This document shows positions 1 to 10,155 of a stretch of 64,000 nucleotides of DNA, in pieces. The translations under genes were made by a program, and so were the position numbers. The notes under the pieces are model-generated. The model was not told the DNA's origin, made no database searches, and saw only the letters and a list, made by a program, of their open reading frames with translations. Source of the stretch: Synechococcus sp. ROS8604 (lineage in GTDB: Bacteria; Cyanobacteriota; Cyanobacteriia; PCC-6307; Cyanobiaceae); NCBI RefSeq assembly GCF_014279655.1, contig NZ_CP047946.1:1426001-1490000 (forward strand), written 5' to 3'. The stretch's first letter is position 1. Each line of letters begins with the position of its first letter.

Positions 1-722
1 TTTGGACCGGTGCACTCGGGGGCTTGGAGTCCTTTGCTACCCGACTTTCCGCTAAGAGCTTGCTGACGCTGATCTCTGATCTGACGAAGTTGACTCAGAT
101 TGACCTTGTAAAACGATTGAAGATTGGCGAAACGCTTCACAGGCTGGCCGTAGTAGCTGCTGCCACGAAGGGTTGGGAACGAAGCCCACTCAGGGGCCAA
201 CTTGGCCGCCAGCAAGGGAGTCATCACACCAACATCAGTGAGGCGTAAGGCTTTTCGTCTTTGGACGAGAAACAGGGCGCCCTGGTCTTGGACTTCAGGT
301 CCAAACCCTCTAACCCCCAAACTGCGCTTGACCAGGTCCCATGTGAAGGGCATGAACTGATAGGCACCGGCCGCAGCACTCGCGTAGCGAGAAGAATAAA
401 TGACGCGATCGGGATGGCGATCCATCGAGCCCATCAGACTGCCGCCAAACATGACGCGATAACCCACGTCGTGTCCGTTTTTCCAAGTTCCTTCAGCGAA
501 CCTGATCGTATTAAGAAGGGCGCGACGCTCTGGGGTGATGATATAGGGCAGAGCACTCGTTTGAGACTCTTCAGTGGAAGTAATCAGTCCCGAACGTGAG
601 CTTTGAAGCGTGGGCAGTGCAGCAACAGCAGCTTGAGCTGACTGAGACGACACCAACAATGTGACCACACTTGCGAGAGCCGCTGGAAGGAGACGACAGA
701 CGTTTTTCGCAAGGAAAGTCAT
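1..722 (-). CDS. Secreted muramidase-like glycoside hydrolase, C-terminus outside window
   Basis: Predicted exported peptidoglycan hydrolase. The frame opens at ATG 722 and stays open for 240 codons to the left edge, so the C-terminus is not seen. About the first 32 residues form a signal peptide, with a hydrophobic stretch and then SAQAA. The catalytic part begins near residue 74 with RFAEGT, followed by the glycine-rich FGGSLMG and by SAAGAYQFMPFTWD. This is the pattern of the lambda endolysin / COG4678 muramidase group, in which the Glu of the AEGT segment is the expected catalytic acid. No phage genes lie beside it, so a role in wall turnover is more likely than prophage lysis. The family is well supported; the role is inferred. 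Confidence 0.75.
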   Translation of the reverse strand, partial: MTFLAKNVCRLLPAALASVVTLLVSSQSAQAAVAALPTLQSSRSGLITSTEESQTSALPYIITPERRALLNTIRFAEGTWKNGHDVGYRVMFGGSLMGSMDRHPDRVIYSSRYASAAAGAYQFMPFTWDLVKRSLGVRGFGPEVQDQGALFLVQRRKALRLTDVGVMTPLLAAKLAPEWASFPTLRGSSYYGQPVKRFANLQSFYKVNLSQLRQIRDQRQQALSGKSGSKGLQAPECTGP

Positions 723-993
723 ACGTGGAAGAAAAGTTTGACCGGAGGAGGAGATCAACAAACCGCAGAGGAGGCGGCGTTCGAGATATCAGACAAAAAC
801 GAAATTGAACACATCAGGCTCAAAGGATGGAACTTTGACGAACGGTTCCAGGCGACCCAAGAGCAGGTGTGCCAGATGGGTAAATGTCCTCAGGCCATGG
901 CAAGATTCAGATGGGACCCAAATTGCGCCAAAGCCAGAAGGGGTGGAGCGTCTCGGTTGAGATAACAAAAAGTAATTGCAGTGATCAGCCGTC

Positions 994-2079
994 TTAAACA
1001 GTGCTCGTTGCCACCATCGCCAAAGCGTTGGCCGCCTCTTCAGCACCTTGTTTGGAAGCGACCGGACGGACTGCATCGACAAGTTTTTGATCAAGCTCCC
1101 ATTCCCCTTTGTTCAAGGCATCACGACTGAGAACTCTGTGGTGTCCGTACAGGCGAAGGCCATCCATGAGTACGGACGCTTCGGCGAAGCCATCGCGCTC
1201 CACAACGTGCATTCCTAAGTTTTGGCTGAGAGCCTCACAAAACGTGCTGTAACCAGGCTTGCCTAAAAGTCGATCACAAAAAGGCATCACATCAAAAGGA
1301 CGCACGTTGTCAGGCAAAAGAGTGAGGTTGGCCAACGCCTCAAAATCAGCAAAAAGGTGAGGAGCCACAGGGGCTGACATCAAAAAATGATGATTGGGCC
1401 AGAGACGAAACAAGGCAGGGTCGATGGCAACACCTAAGCCCCCAAAGCCAACAAGGATCAGAGGCTCTTGAATCTGTTCCAAATGAAGTCGCCATGGCTC
1501 AGGAAGATCACGCAGGGGGGACACGGTGACCCCTAGCTGCTGCTCACTTAAACCCCACTCCATTGGGAGTGAAAAAGGACAACGCAAAAGCAGATCACCC
1601 TGCTGATAGTTCGCTTTTGCAGCAGCTGCATACTCGCTAAACAGCCCACCGAGGGGTTTATAAATGTCATCCCAACCGAAATTACCCATCCAAACCAACG
1701 GCGCGTTGAGTCGCTTAGCGAGAACGGCTGCCGCCGGTGGGATGTCAGCAACAACCAGGACTGGAGTGTTCTGCTCGGCAAGCCAGGCCATCTCCTGATC
1801 AAGATGCTGAGGGAGCTGCGTCTCCAGAGCCTTGAGAGCCTCCAGGGTTCTCTCCTCATCAACTCCGAGTGCATCGGCCTGGATCATTCCCACATCCCAG
1901 CCGACAAAGCGGTGCTCAATGGGGATTGACCCACAGACAAGCTTGAGAAACTCTGCTGAGACCCGAGAGCTGACGACGAGCCTCCAGGACGGCTGAAGGC
2001 GATGCAAGGCACTTAAAACAGTTGCCTGTCGCGCAACATGACCAAACCCATGGCTGCTTAGGCACAAATAGATCAGCAT
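994..2079 (-). CDS. Glycosyltransferase-like protein (UDP-glycosyltransferase/MurG fold)
   Basis: Protein of 361 residues. The N-terminus SSHGFGHVARQ is the glycine/histidine loop that opens GT-B fold glycosyltransferases of the MGT/MurG type. A second glycine-rich stretch (LVGFGGLG, near residue 210) marks the start of the C-terminal domain, and GKPGYSTFCEAL near residue 275 resembles the nucleotide-sugar binding region of such enzymes. No signal peptide or membrane segment is seen, so it should be cytoplasmic. The start at 2079 overlaps the end of the upstream phosphoesterase gene by 7 bp, so the two are probably cotranscribed and translationally coupled. The sugar donor and acceptor cannot be read from the sequence. 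Confidence 0.6.
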   Translation of the reverse strand: MLIYLCLSSHGFGHVARQATVLSALHRLQPSWRLVVSSRVSAEFLKLVCGSIPIEHRFVGWDVGMIQADALGVDEERTLEALKALETQLPQHLDQEMAWLAEQNTPVLVVADIPPAAAVLAKRLNAPLVWMGNFGWDDIYKPLGGLFSEYAAAAKANYQQGDLLLRCPFSLPMEWGLSEQQLGVTVSPLRDLPEPWRLHLEQIQEPLILVGFGGLGVAIDPALFRLWPNHHFLMSAPVAPHLFADFEALANLTLLPDNVRPFDVMPFCDRLLGKPGYSTFCEALSQNLGMHVVERDGFAEASVLMDGLRLYGHHRVLSRDALNKGEWELDQKLVDAVRPVASKQGAEEAANALAMVATSTV

Positions 2080-2930
2080 GACGATGCGCTTTCACTGGGT
2101 TGCCGCAACAACGTTTGCTCGTAGGCAAGCGTTCCATTGGGATGGAACCAGCGATGACTCACAAGGCTGAGATGACGCCCCTCAAATTCAACCCAGGTGA
2201 AATGAATCAAGGTCTGTCCTGCTTCGTCTGATCCAGAACGTGGAACGCAAGCGGCATTGACATAGGCGGTGCCATAGCGATCGCGATGGAACGTCAAACG
2301 TTCACCCTTCCCACCACGAAGGCTGTGGTGCATGTGCCCGAACACAACAAGATCAGCACCACGACGACGGCGCATGGTTTCAACAGCGATCGCAAGATCG
2401 CGATCACCCCAATCAATGTGGGGATGCTTCCAATCCCGACCACAGATGCTGGACGCATCAGATCCAAGACCGGTTGGACCGCTATGGGCTAAGAGCACCA
2501 AGGGCCAAGTGTCGGGTGCGTCAGTCGCCGCTTGGACGATGCGATCGACCGACTCTTGCTCCGTAACAGGTCCGAAAACGCTCTGAACAGCTTCCGAAAG
2601 GTGAAAACCACCTCCTGAACTACATGGACGAGCGCCCACAATGGCGACGGCTGGAGACGACCAATTGCGCATCTTCCAGGAGCAATCGAGATCTCCCAAC
2701 ATGGAAATCTGCTGACGCAGCCGTTCTCCGCTGCGGTCTCTGCCGCGATCGTGATTGCCAAGAATCACGGCGCAGGGAAGCTTCAAGCGGGTGATCGCCT
2801 TCACTAAGCGCAAATCACCATCACTCAAATCGCCTACGAACAACAGGGCATCAGGACGCAGCTGATCGAGCAGCTGCTCGTCATGACAGGTCCAATCACC
2901 ATGAAGGTCACCGGCTATGGCGAGGCGCAA
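2073..2930 (-). CDS. Calcineurin-like metallophosphoesterase, TIGR04168 type
   Basis: Protein of 285 residues with the full metallophosphoesterase signature in order: GDLHGDW at residue 7, FVGDLSDGD, LGNHDRGRD near residue 58, a central LLAHSGPTGLG, and VFGHMHH near residue 197. These residues bind the two metal ions and the phosphate. Length and the AHSGPTG segment match TIGR04168, a family known mainly from cyanobacteria and plants with no settled substrate. It is the first gene of a two-gene minus-strand unit with the glycosyltransferase-like gene and is divergent from nadA across a short gap. The general activity is well supported; the substrate is unknown. Confidence 0.8.
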   Translation of the reverse strand: MRLAIAGDLHGDWTCHDEQLLDQLRPDALLFVGDLSDGDLRLVKAITRLKLPCAVILGNHDRGRDRSGERLRQQISMLGDLDCSWKMRNWSSPAVAIVGARPCSSGGGFHLSEAVQSVFGPVTEQESVDRIVQAATDAPDTWPLVLLAHSGPTGLGSDASSICGRDWKHPHIDWGDRDLAIAVETMRRRRGADLVVFGHMHHSLRGGKGERLTFHRDRYGTAYVNAACVPRSGSDEAGQTLIHFTWVEFEGRHLSLVSHRWFHPNGTLAYEQTLLRQPSESASSC

Positions 2931-2982
2931 TCTGGTCAGGAGTGGTGCCTAGGCTTTGAACATCCTGCCCGATGTGGCCAGA

Positions 2983-3960
2983 ATGTCCGAAATCAACACC
3001 GAGACAGGTCTAGGGGTCAGGATCATGAGCGACACACCCGATGACTTCGTCAGCGCCATCCACAAACTACGGAAGGATCGCAACGCCATCATTTTGGCGC
3101 ACTATTACCAGGAACCTGAAATACAAGATATTGCTGATTTCATTGGTGATTCATTAGAGCTTTCACGCAAAGCGGCAAGCACGGATGCAGATGTGATTGT
3201 GTTCTGTGGAGTGCATTTCATGGCAGAGACTGCAAAAATATTGAGTCCAGAAAAAATTGTGATCTTGCCTGATATCGAAGCTGGATGCTCACTTGCCGAT
3301 GATTGTCCTGCCGAGGAATTCAAAGCATTTAGAGCTGATCATCCTGAGCATTTTGTTGTCAGTTATATAAACTGTACTGCAGCCGTAAAAGCCCAAAGCG
3401 ACTTAATTTGCACCAGCAGCAATGCTGTTGATCTTGTTAATCAACTTCCAACAGACATCCCAATTTTGTTTGCTCCTGATCAAAATCTTGGTCGATGGGT
3501 CCAGCGGCAGAGTGGACGCGAACTTACTTTATGGCAGGGTCGCTGCATTGTTCATGAGACATTTAGCGAAGAGGCTTTATTGAAACTGAAGCTTAAATAT
3601 CCAGATGGTGAGGTGATCGCACACCCAGAGTGCATGGAAAATCTCCTGGATCTTGCCGATTTCATCGGCTCAACAAGCAAACTTCTGTCCCATGCACAGA
3701 CGAGCAATGCATCAACCTTCATTGTGTTAACAGAGCCCGGAATCATGCATCAAATGCAGAAAATGGTACCAAATAAGCAATTCATTGATGTTCCTGGTCT
3801 CGATGGATGTAGCTGCAATACATGTCCCTACATGCGCTTGAACACGCTCGAAAAACTATGGAAGTGCTTGGATACACTCGAACCAAAAATTGAGATGGAT
3901 GAAGACATAAGAATCAAGGCCTTAGCTCCCATTCAGCGCATGCTTGAAATGAGCAAGTGA
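2983..3960 (+). CDS. nadA: Quinolinate synthase
   Basis: Makes quinolinate from iminoaspartate and dihydroxyacetone phosphate, an early step of NAD synthesis. Seen in the protein: [20 protein letters not shown] near the N-terminus, [10 protein letters not shown] with a cluster cysteine, [18 protein letters not shown] with a second cysteine, and [11 protein letters not shown] carrying the C-terminal cysteines. Three conserved cysteines hold the [4Fe-4S] cluster in this family. The frame extends upstream to a TTG at 2956, but I prefer ATG 2983; ATG 3025 is also possible because the conserved part begins just after it. Third-position bases become AT-rich in this gene, as in the genes that follow. 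Confidence 0.93.
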   Translation: MSEINTETGLGVRIMSDTPDDFVSAIHKLRKDRNAIILAHYYQEPEIQDIADFIGDSLELSRKAASTDADVIVFCGVHFMAETAKILSPEKIVILPDIEAGCSLADDCPAEEFKAFRADHPEHFVVSYINCTAAVKAQSDLICTSSNAVDLVNQLPTDIPILFAPDQNLGRWVQRQSGRELTLWQGRCIVHETFSEEALLKLKLKYPDGEVIAHPECMENLLDLADFIGSTSKLLSHAQTSNASTFIVLTEPGIMHQMQKMVPNKQFIDVPGLDGCSCNTCPYMRLNTLEKLWKCLDTLEPKIEMDEDIRIKALAPIQRMLEMSK

Positions 3961-4182
3961 ATCCTTCGGACAAACAGAAGTTTCTCGTTAATGAGCAATT
4001 GAATGGTTATGGATCAGCGATTTGAACGGTGCCATGTAGCGCAAAAATTTCCGACGATCCATCAAGCCGGGTTGGATCGAAGGACGGATACCAAAGGCTT
4101 GTCTGCTCCTTTTCCAAAGATAGACGTAATGCAAGGAAGTGAAAAACTCACATCTTGAGCTTTGCTACGACAAAATGCACTG

Positions 4183-5160
4183 ATGCCAGTGCTTCAACGT
4201 CACAAACAGGGCTTGTATTGCCCAGCAGCTGATGCATGGATTGATCCAAGCTGGCCAGTAGAAAGAGCATTGATTACCCATGCTCATGCAGATCATGCCC
4301 GAGCAGGGAGTCGAGAATATTGGGCGATTGGTCAATCAGCAGGTGTGCTGCGACAACGTCTCGGCCAAGACATCAAACTCCACTCCGTCACCTATGGAGA
4401 AGAATTCACACTTGGTCAAGCAACACTTTCCTTTCATAGTGCGGGTCATGTCTTAGGAAGTGCTCAGATTCGCGTTGAGGTGGAGGGAGAAGTTTGGCTT
4501 GTGACGGGTGACTACAAACGTTGTCATGATCCAAGTTGCGAACCCTTTGAAAGTGTTAAATGCGACGTGATGATCACTGAATCAACGTTCGGATTGCCGA
4601 TCTATCGGTGGGAGTCAGGTCAAGACGTCGCAAAAAACATCCATGCCTGGTGGACTGCGGCTAACGAACGTCCATCGTTGTTGTTTTGCTATGCCTTTGG
4701 TAAGGCTCAAAGGGTGCTGGCAGAACTCAAAGCAATCGGTGTAGAGGATGAAGTGCTGCTGCATGGAGCCGTTCAAACAATTACGAAGCACTACCAAGAA
4801 GCGGGAGTCGACATGGTTCAAACGCGACCAGTGAGTGAGCTCGACCGTAAAGATCCTCTGAAGGGAAGACTGATCATCGCTCCACCCTCGGCCTATCGCT
4901 CGGCATGGATGCGACGATTTAAGGAGCCGCAAACGGCTTTCGCATCAGGATGGATGACCGTGAGGGGAGCTCGCCGAAGAAAGGGATATGAACGGGGATT
5001 TGTTTTAAGTGATCATGCTGATTGGAATGGATTATTGAAAACAATTAAAGAAAGTGAAGCCAAACAAGTGTATGTCACGCATGGACAAGATGATGTTGTC
5101 GCAAAATACTTGCGAGAGATAGAAGGAATCAAAGCCGATCCTCTTAAAAGTTTGAGCTAA
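4183..5160 (+). CDS. Ligase-associated exonuclease, metallo-beta-lactamase fold
   Basis: Predicted DNA-end processing nuclease of the CPSF/SNM1-like branch of metallo-beta-lactamase proteins, the type found beside ATP-dependent DNA ligases in bacterial repair clusters. It has THAHADHA near residue 31 (metal-binding HxHxDH), SAGHVLGSAQI, VTGDYKRC with the metal-bridging Asp, and a C-terminal LSDHADW histidine motif. The frame opens at TTG 4162, but ATG 4183 gives the usual short N-terminus (MPVLQRHKQGLYCP), so I chose it. It lies 10 bp before the ligase gene and is clearly in one operon with it. Family and context agree strongly; the exact nuclease polarity is taken from the family. Confidence 0.88.
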   Translation: MPVLQRHKQGLYCPAADAWIDPSWPVERALITHAHADHARAGSREYWAIGQSAGVLRQRLGQDIKLHSVTYGEEFTLGQATLSFHSAGHVLGSAQIRVEVEGEVWLVTGDYKRCHDPSCEPFESVKCDVMITESTFGLPIYRWESGQDVAKNIHAWWTAANERPSLLFCYAFGKAQRVLAELKAIGVEDEVLLHGAVQTITKHYQEAGVDMVQTRPVSELDRKDPLKGRLIIAPPSAYRSAWMRRFKEPQTAFASGWMTVRGARRRKGYERGFVLSDHADWNGLLKTIKESEAKQVYVTHGQDDVVAKYLREIEGIKADPLKSLS

Positions 5161-5170
5161 GAGATCTGTC

Positions 5171-6868
5171 ATGAAAGGAACTAGCTTAAGACAATTTGGC
5201 GACCTTATTACAAAATTAGATCAATGCAATGGAACCAATAAAAAAATTGAAATTATTGCAGGTTTCATTAAAGATATTGATCCAAAAGATGGTTGCTGGA
5301 CGATTAGCTTATTAATAGGTAATCGGCAAAGAAGACTGATTACTGGCAGGAAACTCAGAGACATCCTACAAACAAGAACAAAGATGCCATCATGGTTATT
5401 TGATGATTGCTTTGCACATGTAGGTGATTCTGCAGAAACAATAAGCTTACTTTGGCCTCAAATAAAGGATGAAATTGCAAATACCTCTCCAAAATTCTGT
5501 AGCAATAGCGATTTTGTACCACTACAGATAGACCACAACAAACCACTTCATTGGTGGATGGAACAAGTCCTACCGAAGATAAAAGATTTACCTGATAGGC
5601 AGCAAAATGATGTGATGATTATACTGTGGCAAAAAACCCCAGAGAAAGGTCATTATTTGATCAATAAACTGATTACAGGTGGATTTAGGATTGGGGTATC
5701 AAAGGGAATTGTCGTCAAAAGCATTGCACAAGCTTATGAACTGAATGAAAGCATCATTATTGAACGACTCATGCAAACAATTGAAGTGACAAGAGAATGG
5801 TTCGAGCAACTCACAAAACCACAGGAATTAAAGCAAGGTGATCGTGGAGCCATCCCTTATCCATTTTATCTCGCAAGTCCAGTTCAACTCAATAAAATAA
5901 AAGAGACTGCGGTTGATGATTGGAGGTTAGAATATAAATGGGATGGAATACGTGGTCAATTGATCCGTAGAGAAACAGGATCATATCTATGGAGTAGAGG
6001 TGAAGAGTTAATCAACTCCGCTTTTCCTGAAATAATCAAAATGGCTGACAAGTTACCAATAGGCACGGTGTTGGATGGAGAAATCATTTGTTGGAGAGAG
6101 GGTGAAGGTAAACCAATGACTTTTGGCTCATTACAGAAACGTCTTGGCAGGAAGACGGTGAGCAAATCACTTCTTAGTGAATACCCCGCTAAATTTCTTG
6201 CTTATGATCTTCTAGAATTCAACATGATTGATTTAAGAAGTAATGAACTAAGCAACAGAGTAAGCATGCTATGTATGTTAACCAAACAACTCAAAAATGA
6301 AGCATTAATGATTAGCGAAAGCAAAGACATTCATAGCTGGAATCAATTGGATGAACTCAGACAGCAAGCTGGACAGGAAGGGGCAGAGGGGCTAATGATT
6401 AAGAAGCTTAATTCGCCCTATTTATCTGGCCGAAAGAAAGGTAGTTGGTGGAAATATAAACATGAGCCAATGACACTGGATGCTGTATTGATCTATGCCC
6501 AGGCTGGTACAGGAAAACGTGCAAACCTATTCACAGACTATACGTTTGCATTGTGGGATAAATCCGAAAAAAGGGGAGAAGCGCGGAAATTAGTTACCTT
6601 TGCTAAAGCATATTCTGGTCTTGATAATAACGAGATATTAGCACTAGATCGATGGATTCGAACTCATACAAAAGACCGGTTTGGACCTACACGAGTCGTG
6701 GAAGAAAAACAAGTCTTTGAAATTGCATTTGAAGGGGTATTGGAATCGAAGCGACATAAATGTGGACTAGCTGTACGATTTCCTCGAATCCATCGATGGC
6801 GAACTGATAAATCAATTAACGATGCTGACTGCATTGAGAGAGCTCATGCTTTTTGTAGAAAAGATTAG
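5171..6868 (+). CDS. ATP-dependent DNA ligase
   Basis: Protein of 565 residues that seals DNA nicks through an enzyme-AMP intermediate. The adenylation motif LEYKWDGIRG has the nucleotide-accepting Lys at about residue 256. Further nucleotidyltransferase motifs are visible: LWSRGEE, GTVLDGEIICW, EGLMIKK and SWWKYK. About 200 N-terminal residues form the DNA-binding domain and an OB-fold follows the catalytic core. Cyanobacteria replicate with an NAD-dependent ligase, so this is an extra repair enzyme. Codon use is very AT-rich compared with the 19-60 kb genes, which suggests acquisition together with its neighbours. It is preceded at 10 bp by the exonuclease gene. Confidence 0.93.
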   Translation: MKGTSLRQFGDLITKLDQCNGTNKKIEIIAGFIKDIDPKDGCWTISLLIGNRQRRLITGRKLRDILQTRTKMPSWLFDDCFAHVGDSAETISLLWPQIKDEIANTSPKFCSNSDFVPLQIDHNKPLHWWMEQVLPKIKDLPDRQQNDVMIILWQKTPEKGHYLINKLITGGFRIGVSKGIVVKSIAQAYELNESIIIERLMQTIEVTREWFEQLTKPQELKQGDRGAIPYPFYLASPVQLNKIKETAVDDWRLEYKWDGIRGQLIRRETGSYLWSRGEELINSAFPEIIKMADKLPIGTVLDGEIICWREGEGKPMTFGSLQKRLGRKTVSKSLLSEYPAKFLAYDLLEFNMIDLRSNELSNRVSMLCMLTKQLKNEALMISESKDIHSWNQLDELRQQAGQEGAEGLMIKKLNSPYLSGRKKGSWWKYKHEPMTLDAVLIYAQAGTGKRANLFTDYTFALWDKSEKRGEARKLVTFAKAYSGLDNNEILALDRWIRTHTKDRFGPTRVVEEKQVFEIAFEGVLESKRHKCGLAVRFPRIHRWRTDKSINDADCIERAHAFCRKD

Positions 6869-7042
6869 TTTAGTTGAATATTCATCGCGTTTAAAGATTC
6901 AGTCTTAGGCATTAAAGATTCACAATAATTTTTAATTTGCACGTATGTGAATCGCAACCACACCTGATGCTTGATTGAAACTAGAATTAATCGATCAAAG
7001 ATACTTCTACAGACGAACCTAATCGTCATAGCCAGTAGACAG

Positions 7043-9487
7043 ATGGTGTCCCTTAAACCAGTCGAAGCGTGGTTTGCACAGCAAGGTTGGAAACCGGCCT
7101 TGTTTCAAAGACAAACTTGGAACGCATCTCTTAAGGGAGCTAGTGGCCTGATACAAGTCCCTACTGGATCAGGAAAAACATACGCAGCAGTGCTCGGACC
7201 CGTAGCAAAGATGCTCGCAGAGAAGACCTCTAAGAGGGGGGTTCGGCTGTTGTACATCACTCCATTAAGGGCTTTAAGCCGCGATTTGGCAGTATCTATT
7301 CAATTACCAATTTCAGAAATGAATTGGCCTATACGTGTAGGAACTAGAAATGGAGATACCACAAGTGCAGAAAGAAGTAAGCAATTAAGAAACCCACCCG
7401 AAATTCTAATAACAACCCCTGAATCACTGAGTGTATTGATCGGAAATTCAAATGTTTTGGATCTATTCAAAAATCTTGAAACAGTGGTTCTGGACGAATG
7501 GCATGAACTCATGGGTAGTAAACGAGGAAGTCAAACTGAGTTGTGCCTAAGCTGGCTAAGAACACTGAATCCATCATTACAAACATGGGCTTTAAGCGCA
7601 ACAGTTGGGAATCCTGATGAGGCAGCTAAACATGCATTAGGTTTACATGAAAGATGCATTCATATCAATAGTGCCAAGCCTCGTTCAACCACAATTCGAA
7701 GCATTATCCCGGACACAATTGATGGGTTTCCATGGGCAGGTCATCTTGGACTCCGTATGTATGAAGAATTAGTTGCCAAACTAGATCCAGGAAGAAGTAC
7801 CCTATTATTTACCAATACACGCAATCAATCTGAACGCTGGCATCAATGCCTGCGCTTTGCTTGTCCTGAAATGGAGGGTTTATTGGCTCTTCATCACAGT
7901 GCAATCGATCGAGCAGAGAGAGAAGCCATTGAAGAGAATATGAAAGATGGACGATTAAAATGGGTTGTCTGTACAAGTTCGTTGGATTTAGGTATTGATT
8001 TTCAACCAGTAGAACAAATTGTTCAAATTGGAAGTCCTAAAAATATTGCTCGTTTACTACAACGTGCTGGTCGTTCTGCTCATACTCCTGGTGGTACCTC
8101 AGACGTACTATTCATGCCTACAAATGCCCTAGAACTCCTTGAACTAAGTGCATTAAGACGTGGACTACAAAACAATATTATTGAACACAGAAAATCTCCA
8201 GAGAAACCACTCGATGTCTTACTTCAACACCTTACAACCTTGGCTTGTGGTCCAGGTTTAAAGTCCACAGAGACCTTAGAAGCCATTCGTAAGACAGCAA
8301 CATTTGCAAGCCTTACCGATGATGAATGGAAATGGTGCCTATTGTTTCTCGAAAAAGGAGGGGTCTGTTTAAATGCATATCCTCGCTATCGGAAAATAGA
8401 ATGGGATGCTGAAAATCATCATTATATTATTAACAATCAATCCATTGCACGTCTACATAAACTAAATATCGGAACAATCACCTCTGCCCCATCAGTACGT
8501 GTAAAATTTAGTAGGGGTTCATATTTAGGACATGTTGAAGAATATTTCATCAGCCAATTAAAACCCAAGGATGTGTTCTTTTTTGCAGGACGTCAATTAG
8601 AACTCATAAGGTTCAAAGATATGACAGCCTATGTAAAAGCTACTAAACGCAAGAGCAACACCGTGCCTGCTTGGGTGGGAGGACAAATGTCTTTATCAGA
8701 TTTATTGACGACCCAACTGAGAGAGGAGCTAGGGCAAGCTTCTAAATTTATTTTAGATACTCCAGAATTACAAGCTCTAAAACCACTGATTGAACGGCAA
8801 ATGGAATTATCAGTTGTTCCGAATAAAAATGAACTATTAATAGAAACATGCCTTACGAGAGAGGGTCAACATTTATTCGTCTATCCATTTGAGGGACGCT
8901 TTGTACATGAAGGTCTCGGATTTTTATGGGCTTCAAGGCTCGCAACTAAACAGAGATCAACAATCACCGTGTCAATCAATGACTATGGATTTGAGTTGTT
9001 GGCACCACGCCATTATCCGTTGGAGTGTTTACTAGAGGAAAATCTTGAATATCTACTTGAAGATAGTGATTTAGAAAAAGATTTAGAAAATGCGTTGAAC
9101 TTATCAGAATTATGTAAAAGACGGTTTCGTAGCATTGCTCAAATTTCTGGACTAATGGTACAAGGGTATCCAGGAAAAAACAAAACGAGTGGTCAGTTAC
9201 AAATTAGTAGTTCTCTTCTGTGGGATGTATTTAATAGGCATGAACCAAATAACTTGTTGCTATTGCAAGCTAGACGTGAAGTCCTTCAAGATCAACTTGA
9301 AATGCCGAGGTTAGTAAAGGCGTTATCGCGAATGCGCACCGGGAACATTGTTCATAGCCGCATACCAAGACCGGGTCCTTTAGCATTTCCACTCCTGGTT
9401 GAACGCTTAAGATCTAGGTTAAGCAATGAAAGTATTGTCGATAGAGTTTCCAGGATGCAACAAGATGCATTAAAGCATGAATACTGA
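7043..9487 (+). CDS. Ligase-associated DEAD/DEAH helicase, Lhr-like
   Basis: Superfamily 2 helicase of about 814 residues, of the type that accompanies bacterial ATP-dependent ligases. Walker A is VPTGSGKT near residue 40, the DEAH-like box is LDEWHEL near 150, ALSATVGNP is motif III, and CTSSLDLGIDF plus LLQRAGRSAHTPGG are the C-terminal RecA motifs. The long C-terminal part is the Lhr-type winged-helix and DUF4145-free extension. The frame opens at TTG 6971, but ATG 7043 (MVSLKPVEAWF) begins the conserved region and is preferred. It is AT-rich like the ligase, from which it is separated by about 170 bp. Expected role: unwinding of damaged DNA for the exonuclease/ligase pair. Confidence 0.9.
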   Translation: MVSLKPVEAWFAQQGWKPALFQRQTWNASLKGASGLIQVPTGSGKTYAAVLGPVAKMLAEKTSKRGVRLLYITPLRALSRDLAVSIQLPISEMNWPIRVGTRNGDTTSAERSKQLRNPPEILITTPESLSVLIGNSNVLDLFKNLETVVLDEWHELMGSKRGSQTELCLSWLRTLNPSLQTWALSATVGNPDEAAKHALGLHERCIHINSAKPRSTTIRSIIPDTIDGFPWAGHLGLRMYEELVAKLDPGRSTLLFTNTRNQSERWHQCLRFACPEMEGLLALHHSAIDRAEREAIEENMKDGRLKWVVCTSSLDLGIDFQPVEQIVQIGSPKNIARLLQRAGRSAHTPGGTSDVLFMPTNALELLELSALRRGLQNNIIEHRKSPEKPLDVLLQHLTTLACGPGLKSTETLEAIRKTATFASLTDDEWKWCLLFLEKGGVCLNAYPRYRKIEWDAENHHYIINNQSIARLHKLNIGTITSAPSVRVKFSRGSYLGHVEEYFISQLKPKDVFFFAGRQLELIRFKDMTAYVKATKRKSNTVPAWVGGQMSLSDLLTTQLREELGQASKFILDTPELQALKPLIERQMELSVVPNKNELLIETCLTREGQHLFVYPFEGRFVHEGLGFLWASRLATKQRSTITVSINDYGFELLAPRHYPLECLLEENLEYLLEDSDLEKDLENALNLSELCKRRFRSIAQISGLMVQGYPGKNKTSGQLQISSSLLWDVFNRHEPNNLLLLQARREVLQDQLEMPRLVKALSRMRTGNIVHSRIPRPGPLAFPLLVERLRSRLSNESIVDRVSRMQQDALKHEY

Positions 9488-9672
9488 TCTCTACCAGAAT
9501 ATTTAATCTCGTACAGTTGCAAGCTATAAGCAGTAGAAGAGTATTCATTATTGAAACAAGTGACAGGAGAAACTATCTCCACAATCACTGCTGTTGGATT
9601 AGTACCAAATAATTAGACTACCCAACCACATAAGCCATTAGAATAACGTCAGCTTAAAGGCATTAGAGATTT

Positions 9673-10155
9673 ATGCATTCAAAAGAAATAGTCTCAAACT
9701 ATCCAAGGCCCCCTAAGATTGAAATGATCAATGGTGCTGTTTCAGTCATTGTTGGAAATGAAACGATAGCCGAGGGTTCACGCTACATTCGAATCTGTGA
9801 AACGTTCCATCCACCTACCATTTATCTTCATCAGAGTGCATTTAAAAGCGGCACTCTTCATCAGACCTCGGGACCAGCATCCTATTGTGAATGGAAAGGG
9901 GTAGCAAGCTATTGGTCCCTAAGCAAAACAGATGGGAGTGATCGCAGAGTGCGAGCTGCCTGGAGTTATCCAAACCCAACGGAACGTTATGCAATGCTGG
10001 CGGATTCGATTAGTCTTTACCCTCAGAGAGTTGATGCATGCTTTCTAGAAGGTGAGGCGGTAAAACCACAACCAGGGACCTTTTATGGTGGGTGGATTAC
10101 GAGCTGGACCATTGGTCCATTTAAAGGGGACCCTAATCATCCAGAATTAATCTAA
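9673..10155 (+). CDS. DUF427 domain protein
   Basis: Protein of 160 residues matching the DUF427 fold, a small beta-rich domain of unknown function. Typical parts are the N-terminal GAVSVIVGNETIAEG, a central YCEWKGVASYWSL (the WKG tryptophan segment is diagnostic), VRAAWSYPNP, and DACFLEGEAV near the C-terminus. No signal peptide or membrane segment. Its stop overlaps the start of the next gene (ATGA-type overlap at 10155), so the two are translationally coupled. It follows the helicase on the same strand after about 185 bp and may or may not belong to that transcript. No function can be assigned. Confidence 0.8.
   Translation: MHSKEIVSNYPRPPKIEMINGAVSVIVGNETIAEGSRYIRICETFHPPTIYLHQSAFKSGTLHQTSGPASYCEWKGVASYWSLSKTDGSDRRVRAAWSYPNPTERYAMLADSISLYPQRVDACFLEGEAVKPQPGTFYGGWITSWTIGPFKGDPNHPELI

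Noticed and set aside
180-260. Possible frameshift in the muramidase near its C-terminal part
   Set aside because: Careful reading of the bases (gactccc, three C) keeps the frame open to the window edge; no shift is present.
738-965. 75-codon plus-strand frame between the muramidase and the glycosyltransferase
   Set aside because: Composition is not protein-like and no family or ribosome site is visible.
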